Below are positions 35,801-47,471 of a stretch of 64,000 nucleotides of DNA, one piece after another (the stretch's first letter is position 1; each line of letters starts with the position of its first letter). Below the pieces are notes generated by a model. That model ran no database searches. It was not told the origin of the DNA and worked only from the letters and a program-made list of their open reading frames with translations. Source of the DNA: Corinectria fuckeliana (lineage: Eukaryota; Ascomycota; Sordariomycetes; Hypocreales; Nectriaceae); assembly GCA_019137255.1 (NCBI GenBank), contig WPDH01000060.1, forward strand, positions 372,001 through 436,000, written 5' to 3'. The position numbers and the translations under genes are program-made.

Positions 35801-38800
35801 AGTGGCGACGGCCCTCACAATTTACCAACTGGGAATCACCTTCAGCAAGCATCCCTCGTCAAGCAAGTTCGGGAACCATCTAGGCCGCGCCTAGACCCAG
35901 CAGTCCAGCCCAGCGACAGGATCGCACACCCGGTCTGTCAGCTCATCAAGGCCTGTCGACAACCCAGAGCCGTTCATCCAACGAGCGAGCGACGTCGGAG
36001 GTGGGCTAGATCGTCAACCGGGGGGAGTCGGGCATCCCGTTTCCAACGGCAGACGAAATGTGCTGGGTTGCGGTTGCGGATGCGGTTGCACGCGCCTCCC
36101 AGCCCTGCCATGTCCTCAGCTCAGGGCTCAGAGCCAATCCAAGCCTGTTCCGGAGGGCATGCAGTGTGTTTCCCCTCGGCTTTGATAATTTAGCGGCGGG
36201 CCACGAATGTACAAATCGGTACTTCGCACTGAGTACGTGGTAGTACATACTCCACGGCAAGGTTTATCCAGCGATCAAGCAAGGGGGATATGGTCCAGGC
36301 GCATCTCGAAAAGGCTTAAAGGCGACGAGACATGGGTGCAGGGCATCTCAACTCGTCGAGCTGGGGCCAAAAGGAGGATCCATCTCACACGTGGCCCTTC
36401 CAGCTCCGGGAGCTGGCGCTGGACGCTAAGACTCTCCGGGATGCTGGCCCGCGCAGCTGCGGAGGTAAATGGGCTGGAATCTCTGGGCACTGATCAAACA
36501 GAGGCCTGGATCGCGAAGAAACAATCGGCGTGGCAGATCTCGCAGGACACCAACGGGCCTGGAGCCGTTTTTGGCACGTAGGCCACAGGGTCGAGGGCCA
36601 GACCCGGGTTCCAGACTCGGGACTCAGGACTAGATGCCTCGGCGACCGGACAACCCGCTGCGAGAGGTGCATACATGCATTGCGTATTGCGTGGAAAGAC
36701 TCTGTCGTCGTGATGGTACGCTGAGACGGATCAGCCAGCACCAGCAAGCTCCCAACAAGCATCATTAAGCATCAACAAGCATCACGTAAACGGCGCCGCC
36801 CTTCCCAAGAGCCCACTTGGTGAGGTCAAGCCATGCACCGGCGGAGTCAGCCCGGGTCTGGTGGAAACCCGGTGAGGTCCCGTAAGGCGCAATCGTTTTC
36901 TGTAGGCGAGCGTTGAGACGGGAGCTCTTTTCCTTCGGCCGTATTCATCGTGCCATTTCCCTGCTAGGAGGTCAACCATACACTCACGGGGACTGGCCGG
37001 TGTAGTGCCATCATGCCTTCCCCCACAAGCCGTGCTCGCGCTCCGATAACCCCGAAAATGCCGATGTCCGCGCATGTCGACGACGGCTTCTTCGTTCAGA
37101 GCACAGGCAAGGCGGCTTTATTTGGGCGGACAGGTAAGTAGGTAAGTACTCCGTAGTCTGCTCCGCATGGAAAATCGTGTTGGGTGGAAACACCAGCGCT
37201 GTTTTGGACTTGACTCGCCGTTTGCAGTCGCCTCGTTCCTGGACCAATTGGAGAGCTTCGTTGGAAATGAGACGGCTGTCGGTCTGGCTTCTCAGGACGA
37301 GTGGCTTGATACGATTATCACGGACGGCGACTGCGAATGAATATCCTGTGGGGTTTTCCCTCTTCAATATTATTCCCGGTCATCTCTCTTGCTGGCACGC
37401 CTTTCTTTTTACCGTAGTCAAGCATGCATAGATTACATACATCCCTTCTTAGAAAAGCACAATGGCTCTACGGGCATGTCCGGGGAGGTGGATGGGGCCA
37501 ACAAAATGGGTAAGGTAGCCTAGATCGTCTGCTCACTAATTAGGGTTTAGTTTTCGATCCTGTCTGTTTTGTTTAGTATGAAACGGGGGCTGCATGGGTA
37601 AGTAAGGGGAGGGCACAGCGTCTGGTCACGGTAATCATTGATTGGATGTGGCTTGCGCACGAGGCGGCACGAGGCGGCATACACGCCCAGACGGCGGCGC
37701 AGGACGGCGGAGGGGTTACGGACAGAAGATCTCCTTCGCAGCAGACTTCCTGAAGAACAAGCCTGTCTTTGTGGGTTCCGGAATGGCATTGTTTCTCGGC
37801 CAAATCTCCAGAAAGATAGCAACGACTTGATGCATCTCGGCCGGGTACGGAGCCGCAGACGGCTGTCCGCACGTCCGGGTCCTCGGGCCATGGTCTGCCC
37901 CTTACATGCCGATACAGGTATCGATGTTGGTTGACAGTGACAGTTTTGACGGATAATGGCGCACGCCCGCGAGTCACAGACGGCCCGGGACCTTGCATTG
38001 TCGACGGCCACATGTCCACCTGCGGTGTAGTACGTAGTTATAAGCTGGCCGGAGCTTGTCGCCGCTTCCACGGCCCCGGGACATGGGCCTATTCGTGAGC
38101 ATGTCCGTCCCACCAGCAGGGAGCGGCCGGCTTACGAACATGTTACAAGCCGTGCTCCTGTGTTCGCGCCTTTCGTACGCCCTCCTTGGCCTGCCAGGTC
38201 CGCAGGCTCTGCCGGACTTGGGTCATGTTGTTGCGGTGGAGGGAGGTTTCATTGATCACTCCCCATCCGCACCGCCTCGATGATTTTATACGAAGCCATC
38301 TGGGGGTAAGCAGGCTGTACATAATTAGATTTAGAAGCCATGGTGCTATGTTCCACATTGGACCCATGTGCGGTCTCATGTGCCTTTACGGAGTAATCAC
38401 TTGTTGTTTTTAGTTGTGTGCTTTTTTTTCAGGCCATGGATTGACTTGCAGAAGCTGTCCTAGCTAGCTAACCCAACAACACCAAAGAAAAGAGACGGTT
38501 TTCGTGCATCTCTAAGCCAGTTTCCCAGGGACCAAGACGTCCCCCCCCCTTCTCCCCACAGTAAGAAGCTACGTACTAACTAGAAGGGCGCCTTCTCTCG
38601 CTCGTATTTTTTTCCCTGTGATTCTCCCTGTACTTCTCCAGACTCCAGACTCCATCCATCAAGGCCCAAGCGGGACGATCGCGGATTCTTCGCTCCTTGA
38701 CTTTTGTTAGTGACGTGCGACGACAAGCAAGCGGGGGACTCTCCTCCACTTCTCCTCCCGTCGTGCTGGGGGTTTTTTTTTCTTTTCTTTTTTCCCTTTT

Positions 38801-39653
38801 GCCCACACCCTCCGTCCCCGCTTCACCCTTTCATCGGCCAAGGCCCTGTGTAGCATGGGATAGGGCGGTGCTTAGGTACCATTGTGTAAACCGGCAGCCG
38901 AGACATTCGGATAAGGCAATAAACAACCCACGAGAGAGGGGGGGGGTTAGTGCTGTTGACGATAATACTGCCCACGCCGTCGAATGATAGGTGCTACAAA
39001 GTCATTACACGGCACCTGCTGTACGAGTACGTGACCCTACATACACGTACCGGGTGGCCGTCCAGTTGGCGACGGGGGCACCAGGGCGTGCGGCATGTCT
39101 CACCCCATAGTCGTAGTCTACGAAGTGGCGCACCAAGGTCAAAGCAAGAGGGCAGGCCAATGCCGAAAAGCAATGTCCATGAGCGAAGAAGAGCCCACGG
39201 CGCACGCTCGGGAACGCGCGCGAATGGCGTGTTCGTTTGGCTGTCCTAGTGGAGATTGGACGTGGGAGGGTTGTGCGACGGCGGCTTTCCGTCTGTGTGA
39301 ACGAAGGACAGTGGTGAGACCGGGGATCTTCACTGGTCTTACTTGCCATGGCGCGTCCGGTTCGTTGGGTGAGTCTCTTTGAGGGGACGTGTTTGCCGTG
39401 AGCGTGAACGTGAGCGTGAACGTGGACGTGAATCCAGGGAGAAAAGAGATTGGCCAAGAAGAGGGAGAACAGTAGTCATAATCGATCCCCTTACGACAAG
39501 GGATTGTTCGTCCTTCAGTCATTTTCCCTCTCGCTTCTGTCCGGTATGCTGGATATCATCCGCTTCGTCTATTGAAGAATCATCGATCCAGTCCCTTTTT
39601 CTCCCTCGTCTGCCCTAGCTGTCCCCTCCCAATGTCGCATCCAGCCCTGCTCA
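29815..39653. other. 9.8-kb gene-poor region upstream of the homeobox gene
   Basis: No protein-coding gene can be supported here. Open frames are at most about 190 codons, lie in overlapping frames on both strands and show no family motif. Composition is mixed, with many G/C-rich segments and homopolymers, rather than the uniformly AT-rich sequence of repeat-induced mutation. TACGGAGTA/TACTCCGTA motifs occur at 35149, 37147 and 38387. The proximal part presumably holds the leader and promoter of the homeobox gene. Non-coding transcripts are possible but cannot be seen from sequence alone. Confidence 0.6.
39398..39432. repeat. Short hexamer repeat, GTGAGC/GTGAAC type
   Basis: Nearly six units of the form GTGARC or GTGGAC follow one another (GTGAGCGTGAACGTGAGC...). 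It lies about 0.2 kb beyond the 3' end of the HAD phosphatase gene. No function is inferred. Confidence 0.7.
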
Positions 39654-40566
39654 TCACAGTCGCAGGCCGTTCGACACCTCAATCGTCACCTTGCCTCCAT
39701 CGGCACGCACCACCTTGACCGACTCCAGGTCGCGCACGACCCAGTCGGGCTCCGCGGCCACGACCTGCTCGACCGTGTGGCTCGTGACGAGCCCGAGGAC
39801 CTTGCACCCGGCGGCCTTGCCCGCGCGGATGCCCGCGGGGCTGTCCTCGAGGACGAGCACCTCGGCGGCAGTGGCGGCGTCGTCGTCGTCGTCCAGGCCC
39901 AGGCCCAGACGCTCGCGGCCCAGGCGGTAGCACGCCGGGTCGGGCTTCCCGTGCTCGACGGACTCGGCGGTGACGAGGCGGTCCGCGCCGGGCTCCGGGA
40001 GCGACCGGGCCTTCAGCCAGCCCGTCACGAGCGGCACGGTGCCGGAGGTGACGATGGCCCAGGGGCTGGAGTGGGAGATGAGGGCGTCGAGCATGGTGCG
40101 GGCGCCGGGGATCTCGACGGCGATGTGGCCGTAGTTCTTGGGGAGGAGACCTTCCATGTGTTGCACGACTGGGGAGACGGTCAGGTGAGCCATTTGTTCA
40201 GTCATGGGGGATGGGGGAGTTTGTCGATTGTTCTCTCGCCAAGTCGTTATGACTTACATTCCCAGTTTGCCTTTTCGGGGGCTAGGATCTTGAGAACGTC
40301 TATGCTGCGCCGTCCGTGAGACGTCTCGAGGATGACACTTGGGTCAACCCCTATCTCATTGCCAATCCTGTGCGCGCAAGCCAGTCAGTCGGTCAGTCGG
40401 TCGGTCAACGAGGTCCTGCGTTTGGGTTGGGCTTTACTCACGCTTCCCAGTGCTTCTCGACTGCCTCGGTCGAATCGATGATGGTGCCGTCCATGTCGAA
40501 GAGAAAGCCATCGAAGGTGAGCTCCTGGGGCGGCAGGGTATACGAGTACTCCGGTTGTGAACCCAT
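39654..40566 (-). CDS. HAD-family sugar/glycerol phosphatase, Gpp/Dog type (three exons)
   Basis: Predicted phosphatase acting on glycerol-3-phosphate or 2-deoxyglucose-6-phosphate; sequence alone does not separate the Gpp and Dog subgroups. Exons 40566-40442, 40367-40258 and 40168-39654 give 249 residues, the family length. HAD motifs are all present: motif I FLFDMDGTIIDST (nucleophile and acid Asp), motif II VTSGT, motif III KPDPACY, and motif IV VLEDSPAGIRAG. Joins read HWEA-IGNEIG and NWEF-VQHMEG. An unusual stretch with five consecutive Asp and several Ala (LGLDDDDDAATAAE) is inserted between motifs III and IV. The 3' third of the gene is markedly GC-rich. Intron 1 contains a GTCA/GTCG tetranucleotide repeat. 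Confidence 0.9.
40380..40409. repeat. GTCA/GTCG tetranucleotide repeat inside an intron
   Basis: About six units (CAGTCAGTCGGTCAGTCGGT...) lie in intron 1 of the HAD phosphatase gene, near its 3' splice site. It is a likely length-variable microsatellite. Confidence 0.75.
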
Positions 40567-41473
40567 GATGTCTGATGTCGGCTAGATAGAGGGCTAGATA
40601 GAGAGTGTGCTGACTGAAGTCTTGTTTGACTTCGGCTTTGATGTGAAGAAGGGTTCGTTACGAGCTTAGAAGGAGAAATGCGAAGGGGTGAGCTGTGATC
40701 TTTCTTCCGTCTTGTGACGTCTTTCCTTGGGTTTTGTCTGAGTTTGTTCCACCTCGTGCCGATGTCGCGATACCATAGTGGCAGTTCGAGTTGACATCTT
40801 AACACTGGAGCTGCCATCTCTAATTGGAATCTCCGCCTACCGGGGGCGGGATACCCAGTGTGGGTTAAGCCGCCTGTGGTTTACCTCACCACGATATAAT
40901 CTCGGGTGGCTCGAGTATACAAGTAAGCGGTCAGTTGAGATTCTAATACATAATAAAGCCGATACTGTTAACTTGGATATATATTCACGGTCAAGCTAAC
41001 AAGGAGTGAGTTAAATCTTTTTGCAGTTATCAATTAACATGCCCGAGTGACTGATATTGATTCATGATGGGTTTCGCATATTGCCTACCCTATACAGACG
41101 GAGAGGGTTAGATACATGCTCCGCAACTATCTACAGGCGTTTGTCCGTTCCCCGCTGTAGAAGTCCTTACGGGAGCGGACAGAACCCACGGAGTCCACTA
41201 ACTTATAGGCCCTACCTGATGTCCAAGGTGCCCTGATGTTCAACCTAAACCCATCAACGTTATCGGAACAAGCCCGAAAACGTCTTGACAAGTGACGTAC
41301 TAAGTAGGACTCTACTAAGTACCTACGTATTTACCCAAGTAGTACAAACGACGATGACGGTCTCTCGACGACGCTAAACCCCCGACGACGACGATAATCT
41401 CTTGACGATACCTTCCTCAACCTTGAGAACATTCGACCGAGAGGACTGCCAGGTTACCCAAGGAGCAGAGGCC
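40567..41473. other. Divergent promoter region of phosphatase and pyroglutamyl peptidase genes
   Basis: No gene supported in about 0.9 kb. The central part is more AT-rich than its surroundings (around 40900-41070). Both flanking genes start outward from here. Confidence 0.55.
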
Positions 41474-42379
41474 ATGGGGTCCCAGGTCGAAGATCAGGAC
41501 GAGCTGACGGTCCTCGTCACGGGCTTTGGCGTGCGTCTTCCCGTCGGATGTCCCCCCGCTCGCTCTCCGTGCTGCGACTGTGAAGTCATCTACGCCTGCC
41601 AAGCGCTGACCCGTGCGACAGCCCTTTAGGGAGCAATATCCCGTCAACCCATCGTGGGAAATCGCAAAGGACTTGCCGTCGTATCTGCCCCCCCTCCGAG
41701 CCAAAGACCCCAACTCGAGACACGCCGTCGCCTTGCCCGAGGTGCGCATCCTGGTGTACCCCGAGCCCATCCGCGTCAACTACAAGGTCGTGAGGGAGCT
41801 GGTGCCGTCTCTGTGGAAGACCTACCAAGGGCGCAAGGTCGACGTCGTCGTCCACATTGGCATGGCGGGCCCTCGGCCGTTCTACTGCATCGAGCGGAGA
41901 GGCCATCGCGACGGGTACAAGCATCCCGACGTGGACGGAGAGAAGGTGGACGAGGACGAGCACGGGGGGGAGCGCAAGCCTGGCGGCAAGTGGATCTGGC
42001 GCGGGCTGCCGGAGGAGATTGAGACGGAGCTGGATCCCGAAGACGTTCTGGTGAGGTGGCAGGGACACAGCTCGGTCAGTTTGCGCGCATCCCCGGTCTT
42101 GGCTTTGACAAGATGCTAACACGCCCCGCCGTCTAGAAGGACATGGACCTGCGAATCTCGGAGGACGCGGGGAGGTACTTGTGCGACTTCATCTACTACT
42201 CGAGCCTGGCCGAACTGTGGAAGCAGGAGAGGCCGCGGAAGGTCGTCTTCTTCCATGTGCCGGCCGATGCGTCCCCGAACAGCGTCGCCCAGGGGCGAGA
42301 GCTGGCCATCAACCTGATCCGGTCGATTGTAGAGAGCGAGGTGAGCAAGAGGAGCCGAGGCAAGCTAAGCCAGAGCTAG
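41474..42379 (+). CDS. Pyroglutamyl-peptidase I (peptidase family C15), three exons
   Basis: Cysteine peptidase expected to remove N-terminal pyroglutamate. Exons 41474-41530, 41622-42074 and 42137-42379 give 250 residues. The start MGSQVEDQDELTVLVTGFG-PFREQYPVNPSW shows the classical C15 N-terminal strand, with the TGFGPF motif split by intron 1. The region VVVHIGMAGPRPFYCIERRGH corresponds to the conserved H-x-G segment. The DLRISEDAGRYLCDFIYYSSL region contains the Cys of the C-x-F motif that is the expected nucleophile, and VVFFHVPADASP supplies the conserved HVP histidine. Intron 2 uses the weaker donor GTCAGT. A hydrophilic loop of about 25 residues rich in Asp, Glu and Lys before KWIWRGLP is typical of fungal members. 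Confidence 0.9.
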
Positions 42380-42845
42380 CAGAGGGGGGCCTGCACCATG
42401 TATGTATGCACGCTATCATGTCTTGGACACACTTGTGCAAATCAACAATCCCATCCGACGGCGTAGACCCGATGACATCACAGCAGGCCGGGCTTCCCAC
42501 TGCCCTCTGGCGGGGTTCGTACAGTGCATCGCCGAACAGAGTCCGAAACCAGCCAAAGAGTCCCCGAAGACTACTGGGATACTGACAAATGCAGATTGAA
42601 GGTTGCATGGTTATAGTCTACGAGGCGATTGGAAGAGCCGCAACTAAGATGGTGACTTCTTTAGTAGTATGCTTCAAAAAGTTTTAATTCATTTTACGTT
42701 CCCTAGGGTCGCATGCTGGCATTACATAGGTAGGTAGTTCTCGACGGTATCCCCGCAGTTCAGCTTCAGATCTAGAAAACAAATTCGTTACCTTCATCCT
42801 TCACACCCACACCCCTCAAACAAAACCACCGCCACCACCCTCACA
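42380..42845. other. Intergenic, no gene seen
   Basis: Between the pyroglutamyl peptidase stop and the small Cys-protein start. It contains TAGGTAGGTAG at 42727-42737 and a C/A-rich leader just before the next ATG. Confidence 0.55.
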
Positions 42846-43100
42846 ATGTGCAAAAAGGCCGCCTGTAGCACCTGCAGTAAGCCGACCATCTACTACTTCC
42901 CACGACGCTGCCAAGGCTGTCCACGCTGCCAACCAAACTAACCACCATGGAAACATCCAGAGAAGACGTCGTGGTGGGGCTGCGGCGCCCACGTCCAGAC
43001 GGTCCTTGACAGCGTCCCCGCCGACGAGCGCTGCGCCTGCGAGCCCAAAGTCGACATCGGCGGCAAGGCGTACCCGCCCATGGCTGCGTCGCCCAACTGA
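42846..43100 (+). CDS. Small conserved fungal Cys-containing protein, 56 residues, two exons
   Basis: Exons 42846-42876 and 42961-43100 are joined over an 84-nt intron (GTAAGC...TCCAG) and encode 56 residues: MCKKAACSTC at the start, then RKTSWWGCGAHV, ending PPMAASPN. Six cysteines are arranged as C-x4-C-x2-C, one in WWGCG and a C-x-C pair (CACEPKV), suggesting metal binding or a small stabilised fold. I recall closely similar short proteins across filamentous fungi with the same KxSWWGCGxHV and CxCEPK blocks, but none with a known function. It has no signal peptide or membrane segment, so it is probably cytosolic or nuclear. The coding exons are easily missed because neither reaches ordinary ORF length. 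Confidence 0.82.
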
Positions 43101-43630
43101 CTGATCCGTCACGCCGCGGCCGTCGTGCTGTGGACGGGGGGAGAGGGGGGGGAGAAGACGAGGTATTCGTCTTCGGGTGTTGTCGAAAACTCCTTGCAGG
43201 GAATGGTAAGGGATCTGGATGAGCTGGTGAAGGAGGCTTGGGCTTTGGAAGCGTGCAAGTTGGATGGGATGGGCTGACTGCCAACCAATTTGTTTCAACC
43301 TTTACACCTCCCGTCCTGCAAGCCCGGCTATTATTAGTTGGGAGGAGTGCATGGCCGGTGATAGTGTCGTGATCTCAAGAGTATAGAACAAGTCTTGACT
43401 CGAATCCAGGACAAGTCTACAAATATCGTATAGTTATTCAGTCTCTTCTGTTGAGCTGGTGATGTCGATAAAGGCTTATACACATATACTTGCTCGGTCG
43501 ACCACCCCCCCCTCCATCTCCTACGACACCTCGCCACCGCCCATCGCGAAACCCCCCGTCTTCCCCTTCTCTCTACTGTTAGGTATCCAAGCCCGATTTT
43601 CATTGCAACATCTGTATACCTGGCAACTCA
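43101..43630. other. Convergent 3' region of small Cys protein and KEL3
   Basis: No gene supported. It should carry the 3' UTRs of the two converging genes. A G-rich stretch lies at 43138-43155. Confidence 0.5.
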
Positions 43631-45892
43631 CTATCTCCTCCGTGCCCCCGGCCCACCCGTGCCAGCATCTCCCCTCTCCGCCAGGCTGACCACCTCCTGG
43701 ATGCCCGCCGCCTCCTGCTCCTCCTCCAGCGCCATGATCTCCTCGCGCGAGTCCCACCACTTCTCCTCGCTGAGCTCGAACGCCTTGGTCTTGATCTCCT
43801 TGATCGTCAGCGTCTCGGGCTGGATGTTCTTCCACCGCAGGCTCGTCATCAGAATTTCCTGCCACTCCGCCGTCGTGCGGACGAAGAACTCTCGTCGCGT
43901 CTCGAACGGCTGTCCAAGACTTGTCAGCCCTTGCGCTTCTCAAACCCGAACTCTGCCTGTAGCTTACCCTGGGGTGTGGAAGCCCGTCGTCCACCGAGGT
44001 CGCTGTCGTTTCCGTGTCGTCCTCCTCAGACGCTTCTGAAGGTGCTTCGGACGGTTCGGAAGAAGCCTCGGAAGCTTCGTCCTGCTTCTTCTTTCGGTTG
44101 CTCGTGGTGCGGATCTGCGGCGACGGGTCGTCTTCTTCGTCTTCATCCTCGTCCTCATCCTCTTCGTACTCATCATCGTCCTCATCGTCGTCTTCGTCCT
44201 CCGATTCCTGGTAGGCTTTGGTTAGCTGTTGGGATTGTGTGAAAGGGGCTACATCCACTTACAATCCAGTCCTCCACAGGTCGCGTAAAGATCTCCTTGC
44301 ATCCATCGAGCTTACCAAGATCAATCGCATAGAGGTCGTCAAAGGTAAACTCTCGATCTCCTTTCTCAAACGTCCCGCCGTAGATGAACAGCACGTCATC
44401 TTGGATAGCCAACTGGGCATTGAATCTCACATGGGGGGGTTCCATAGTCACCGGCATTTCTTTCACAGGCCTCACTTCCTCTTCTTCCTCCGGCTTCTTC
44501 GCAAGCTCAATCTCGTCAGCATCTTCGAGGGAGGCTCCTTGCTCCAGAGCCGCCAGCTGCTTGAGCAACTCATCTTCGTTGGCCTGCGCACGTCCTCGGC
44601 GACCGACTCGTTGTTCAGGGGCATTCTTCTTCTGCTGGCGGGGCTTCCGCAAGCCCAGAGGCATAAACCGGTTTCGCTCAATGTTCAAAGCGAATAGCTG
44701 GTTGAAGAACTCGCTGTCAATGCCCTCTTCGCTCTCGTCGACGTCGTGCACGCCTCCGAAAAGGATGCCTCGACCCTTGTGCCAGGTCATTGTAGCGCCC
44801 GCACGAGTAGGGTTCGGGGCGTTGGCTGGCTTCTTTCGCCTCTCCCAGCGCACCGTCGGAGGGGTGTTGGGTTTGGCGTCAGCCGCAGGCTGGACCATCC
44901 GCAGGAAGAAACTGTCGTCATGAACTTTGGGGATGAGTACGTTCCTCTGGGCCTGGTTCTGTCCCTTGCCGCTCTTCTGCCTGACCGTTACCGTCGACTT
45001 GATTCGTGAGTATCCTCCGTAGAGCACTGCGCCCTGCTCATGGGGCAGCAGGGTGAAGGATGACCGGGCGTCTGGCTTCAGCTGAGCGGTAGGGAGCTGA
45101 GGAGAGTACCACACATAATCCACCGTGTCAAAGACCCACAGGTCAGCCAGATACTTGGTCTGGTTCGACGTGTCCTGGAAGCCGCCGAACAGGATGATGT
45201 ACTGTTTCCAGTACGTCATGCGATGCCCGCTGCGAGCCGACGGACTCTTGTCCTTGCCCTTGGTCTCGATCTTGGTCCACTCCCTAGTGGCGGGCTCCAG
45301 GCGCCAAAAGTCCGAGTAATGGTGGAAAGTGCCCTGCTTGGGCGACGAGAACTCGCCGCCGAACAGGTAGATGTGGTTCGGGTTTCCGGCTCTCGTCCAG
45401 GCATGGCCGGACCTGGGCAGCGGGGCGTTGGGCGACGAGACGCGGCGCCACTCGTCGCGGCTGATGTTGTAGATGTTGAGGTCGTTGTAGAACTGAGCCA
45501 GCGACCCGTTGAAGTACTCGCCGCCAAAGAGTAGCAGGCAGTTGCTGTCGTGCGGCGAGGCCATCAGCGTGGACGCGGCGCGAGCCCTTGGCGGCGCCTC
45601 GCACACGGTCTCTGTGATTTTGAGGAACTGCTCCTGCTGGCGGCGATACTCCTCGAGAACCTCGTCGAGATCGACGTCCTCGGCGTCACTGCCCTCGATC
45701 TTGGCAGTCTTAGTCTTGGCCTTTTTCTCTCCCTTGTTGGCCTGCTTGGCCGCCTTCTCGGCCTATTTTGCATCTTCATGTCAACTCTATGTCATGCCAT
45801 GATGGTGGGATGGAGGGGCAATCAAAGAGGGGCAAGTGACGCACCTTTCTGGCCTTTTTGGAGTCCGCGCCCTTCTTCTTGTCCTTGGCCAT
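43631..45892 (-). CDS. KEL3: Kelch-repeat protein, Kel3/KLHDC4-like (four exons)
   Basis: Cytoplasmic six-bladed Kelch beta-propeller homologous to yeast Kel3 and human KLHDC4; the molecular role is not established. Exons: 45892-45845, 45762-44263, 44207-43968 and 43909-43631; together 688 residues. The protein opens with a Lys-rich coil (MAKDKKKGADSKKARK-AEKAAKQ). Kelch blades follow with LLLFGGEYF, IYLFGGEFSS, IILFGGFQDTSNQ, AVLYGGYS, GILFGGVHD and FIYGGTFEKG. Next comes a run of about 30 mainly Asp/Glu residues, and a C-terminal DUF4110-like module (RREFFVRTTAEWQ...KEIKTKAFELSEEKWWD). The small first exon (16 residues) is separated by an 82-nt intron. Blade architecture plus the C-terminal module distinguishes it from Kel1/Kel2, which are larger. 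Confidence 0.9.
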
Positions 45893-46609
45893 GGTTTCTG
45901 TTGGGCCTTTGTCTCGTGCCTTGTGGAAATCCCGGTGAGCCTGGACTTTGCGTGAAAAAGTCCTGTGGGCGGATGGGTCCCTTGAGGATTTCATCAAGTG
46001 AAATTCAAGCATCTTTTACACAGTGTATCTTTTCGACAACCAACACCGTACGAACGACTGATTCAACTACTAACCCTGAAGCACACATACTTCCGATGGA
46101 ATTCTATCGTAACGGGCATAGCGAGGGGGTTTTCTAACTCGATTTAGTGCTCATTTAGTATTTAGAGACGTACTATGAAGTGCTTACACGGGAAAGACGA
46201 AGACTTGCGACAGTGTCTGAAGAGAGACGAGAGCCAAAATCAAGAGCTTTCCTTCGTTCATGGCGGCTTAATTAGACGCGTACAGTAAAATGTGGGTGAT
46301 AACTTTCGTAAAAGCTCAAGGAACATGTTCTCGATGGATGTTAATTCGATGCTGAGTTCCAGTATTTGAAAAGGGAAATCTGAGGCAATTAGACCTTCTT
46401 TGGTCACGTAGCTAAAGCCCTCCATCTTCATCTCACCGTGCGCTCAATGTCTGAGATATCAACTGAACTTTTTGGACCGTATACTATATCTCTATTAACT
46501 AGACGGGTCAAATCTGGCCATGTAAAGTTGGTGGCCGGAGGTTGATCGCGGCCGTCAACCACAAAGAAGTGCCTGCAACTACTTTGTCATGTCTTGGGTA
46601 ACAAAGTTC
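45893..46609. other. Intergenic between KEL3 start and TGS1 end
   Basis: No gene supported. It holds the KEL3 promoter and the TGS1 3' UTR. It is more AT-rich than the neighbouring coding DNA. Confidence 0.55.
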
Positions 46610-47471
46610 TTACTTGCCAGCACCTGTCGAGTAGGTTCCAGGCATATATGCCACCATGGCCTTGCTTGCCCCCTCCATGCAATACTGAACCACCTCAATC
46701 TTCCTCCCTGGGGGCGCTAGCTTCGCAATCTGCCGGATGTCGCTGGTGCGCGGCAGGAAGAGGGCATGATCCACCCTCTCGTACGCCTTGTGCATATCGT
46801 CGAGGTTGTAAGGCTGCATGTTATATAGATCAAACACCTCATCTGTGCGGTAGCCAGGGCCGCCCCAGGGTGGACTTGCAAACAAGACGGTCGCGCTCAG
46901 ATCTGGCCTGAGATCGGGATGTAACTCCTCTGGACGGTTGACTAGCTTGTCCATGTATTCGAAGCTGTCACCATGGACCCAATAAATGATGCCAGGGTCG
47001 ACACCGTATATTTTTGCGTTGTGCTGACCACAGGCGAGCGTGGAGGCGTCGCGTTCAATGGAAATGATGCGACTCCAACGACCAGAGAGCGCGAAAGCAA
47101 TGCTGTTTCCTCCAGCGCCGCCAAAGACATCTATGAGGACATGCTTTCGTTTGTCGGTACCGTAAATGTCGCCGGCGACATGGCTAGAATGGCTGAGTAT
47201 GGCGAAACCGGTGAGCAATCAGGGGAGGGACTCACTTCGCTACCGGCTCAGGAGTGACGCCAAACCAGGCATCATCGGTCATGTGTATGCCTTCATCATA
47301 AAGAGAGAAAATGGAGTATCTCTGAGAAAAATACCTGTATAATATTGTTAGAAGTCCCATAGAGCAAGGGACAGTTGGAGTTTCTCACTTTTGGATATCC
47401 CAAGGTACTTCGTGTTTCCCTTGGTAGTGGTGGCACTCATCGGTGAGAGGGAGTGTCTTGGCTGGCCTCAT
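46610..47471 (-). CDS. TGS1: Trimethylguanosine synthase Tgs1 (three exons)
   Basis: S-adenosylmethionine-dependent enzyme that adds two methyl groups to the m7G cap of snRNAs and snoRNAs in the nucleus. Exons 47471-47389, 47334-47236 and 47192-46610 give 254 residues, a short fungal form with the catalytic domain only. Joins read VPWDIQK-YFSQRYSIFSLYDEGIHMTDDAWFGVTPEPVAN-HSSHVAGDIY. Motif I is DVFGGAGGNSIAF. The cap-stacking and catalytic motif IV is SPPWGGPGY. The start at 47471 (MRPAKTLPLTDE) is chosen because the frame continues cleanly into the conserved CHHYQGKHEVPWDIQ block. The last two exons cannot be read as one frame without removing the 43-nt intron. It is divergent from GRH1, about 0.4 kb apart. 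Confidence 0.93.

Noticed and set aside
29815..39653. Possible repeat-induced point-mutated transposon
   Set aside because: RIP-type DNA should be strongly AT-rich with TpA excess. This region contains many G/C runs and no terminal repeats or reverse-transcriptase or transposase fragments could be recognised.
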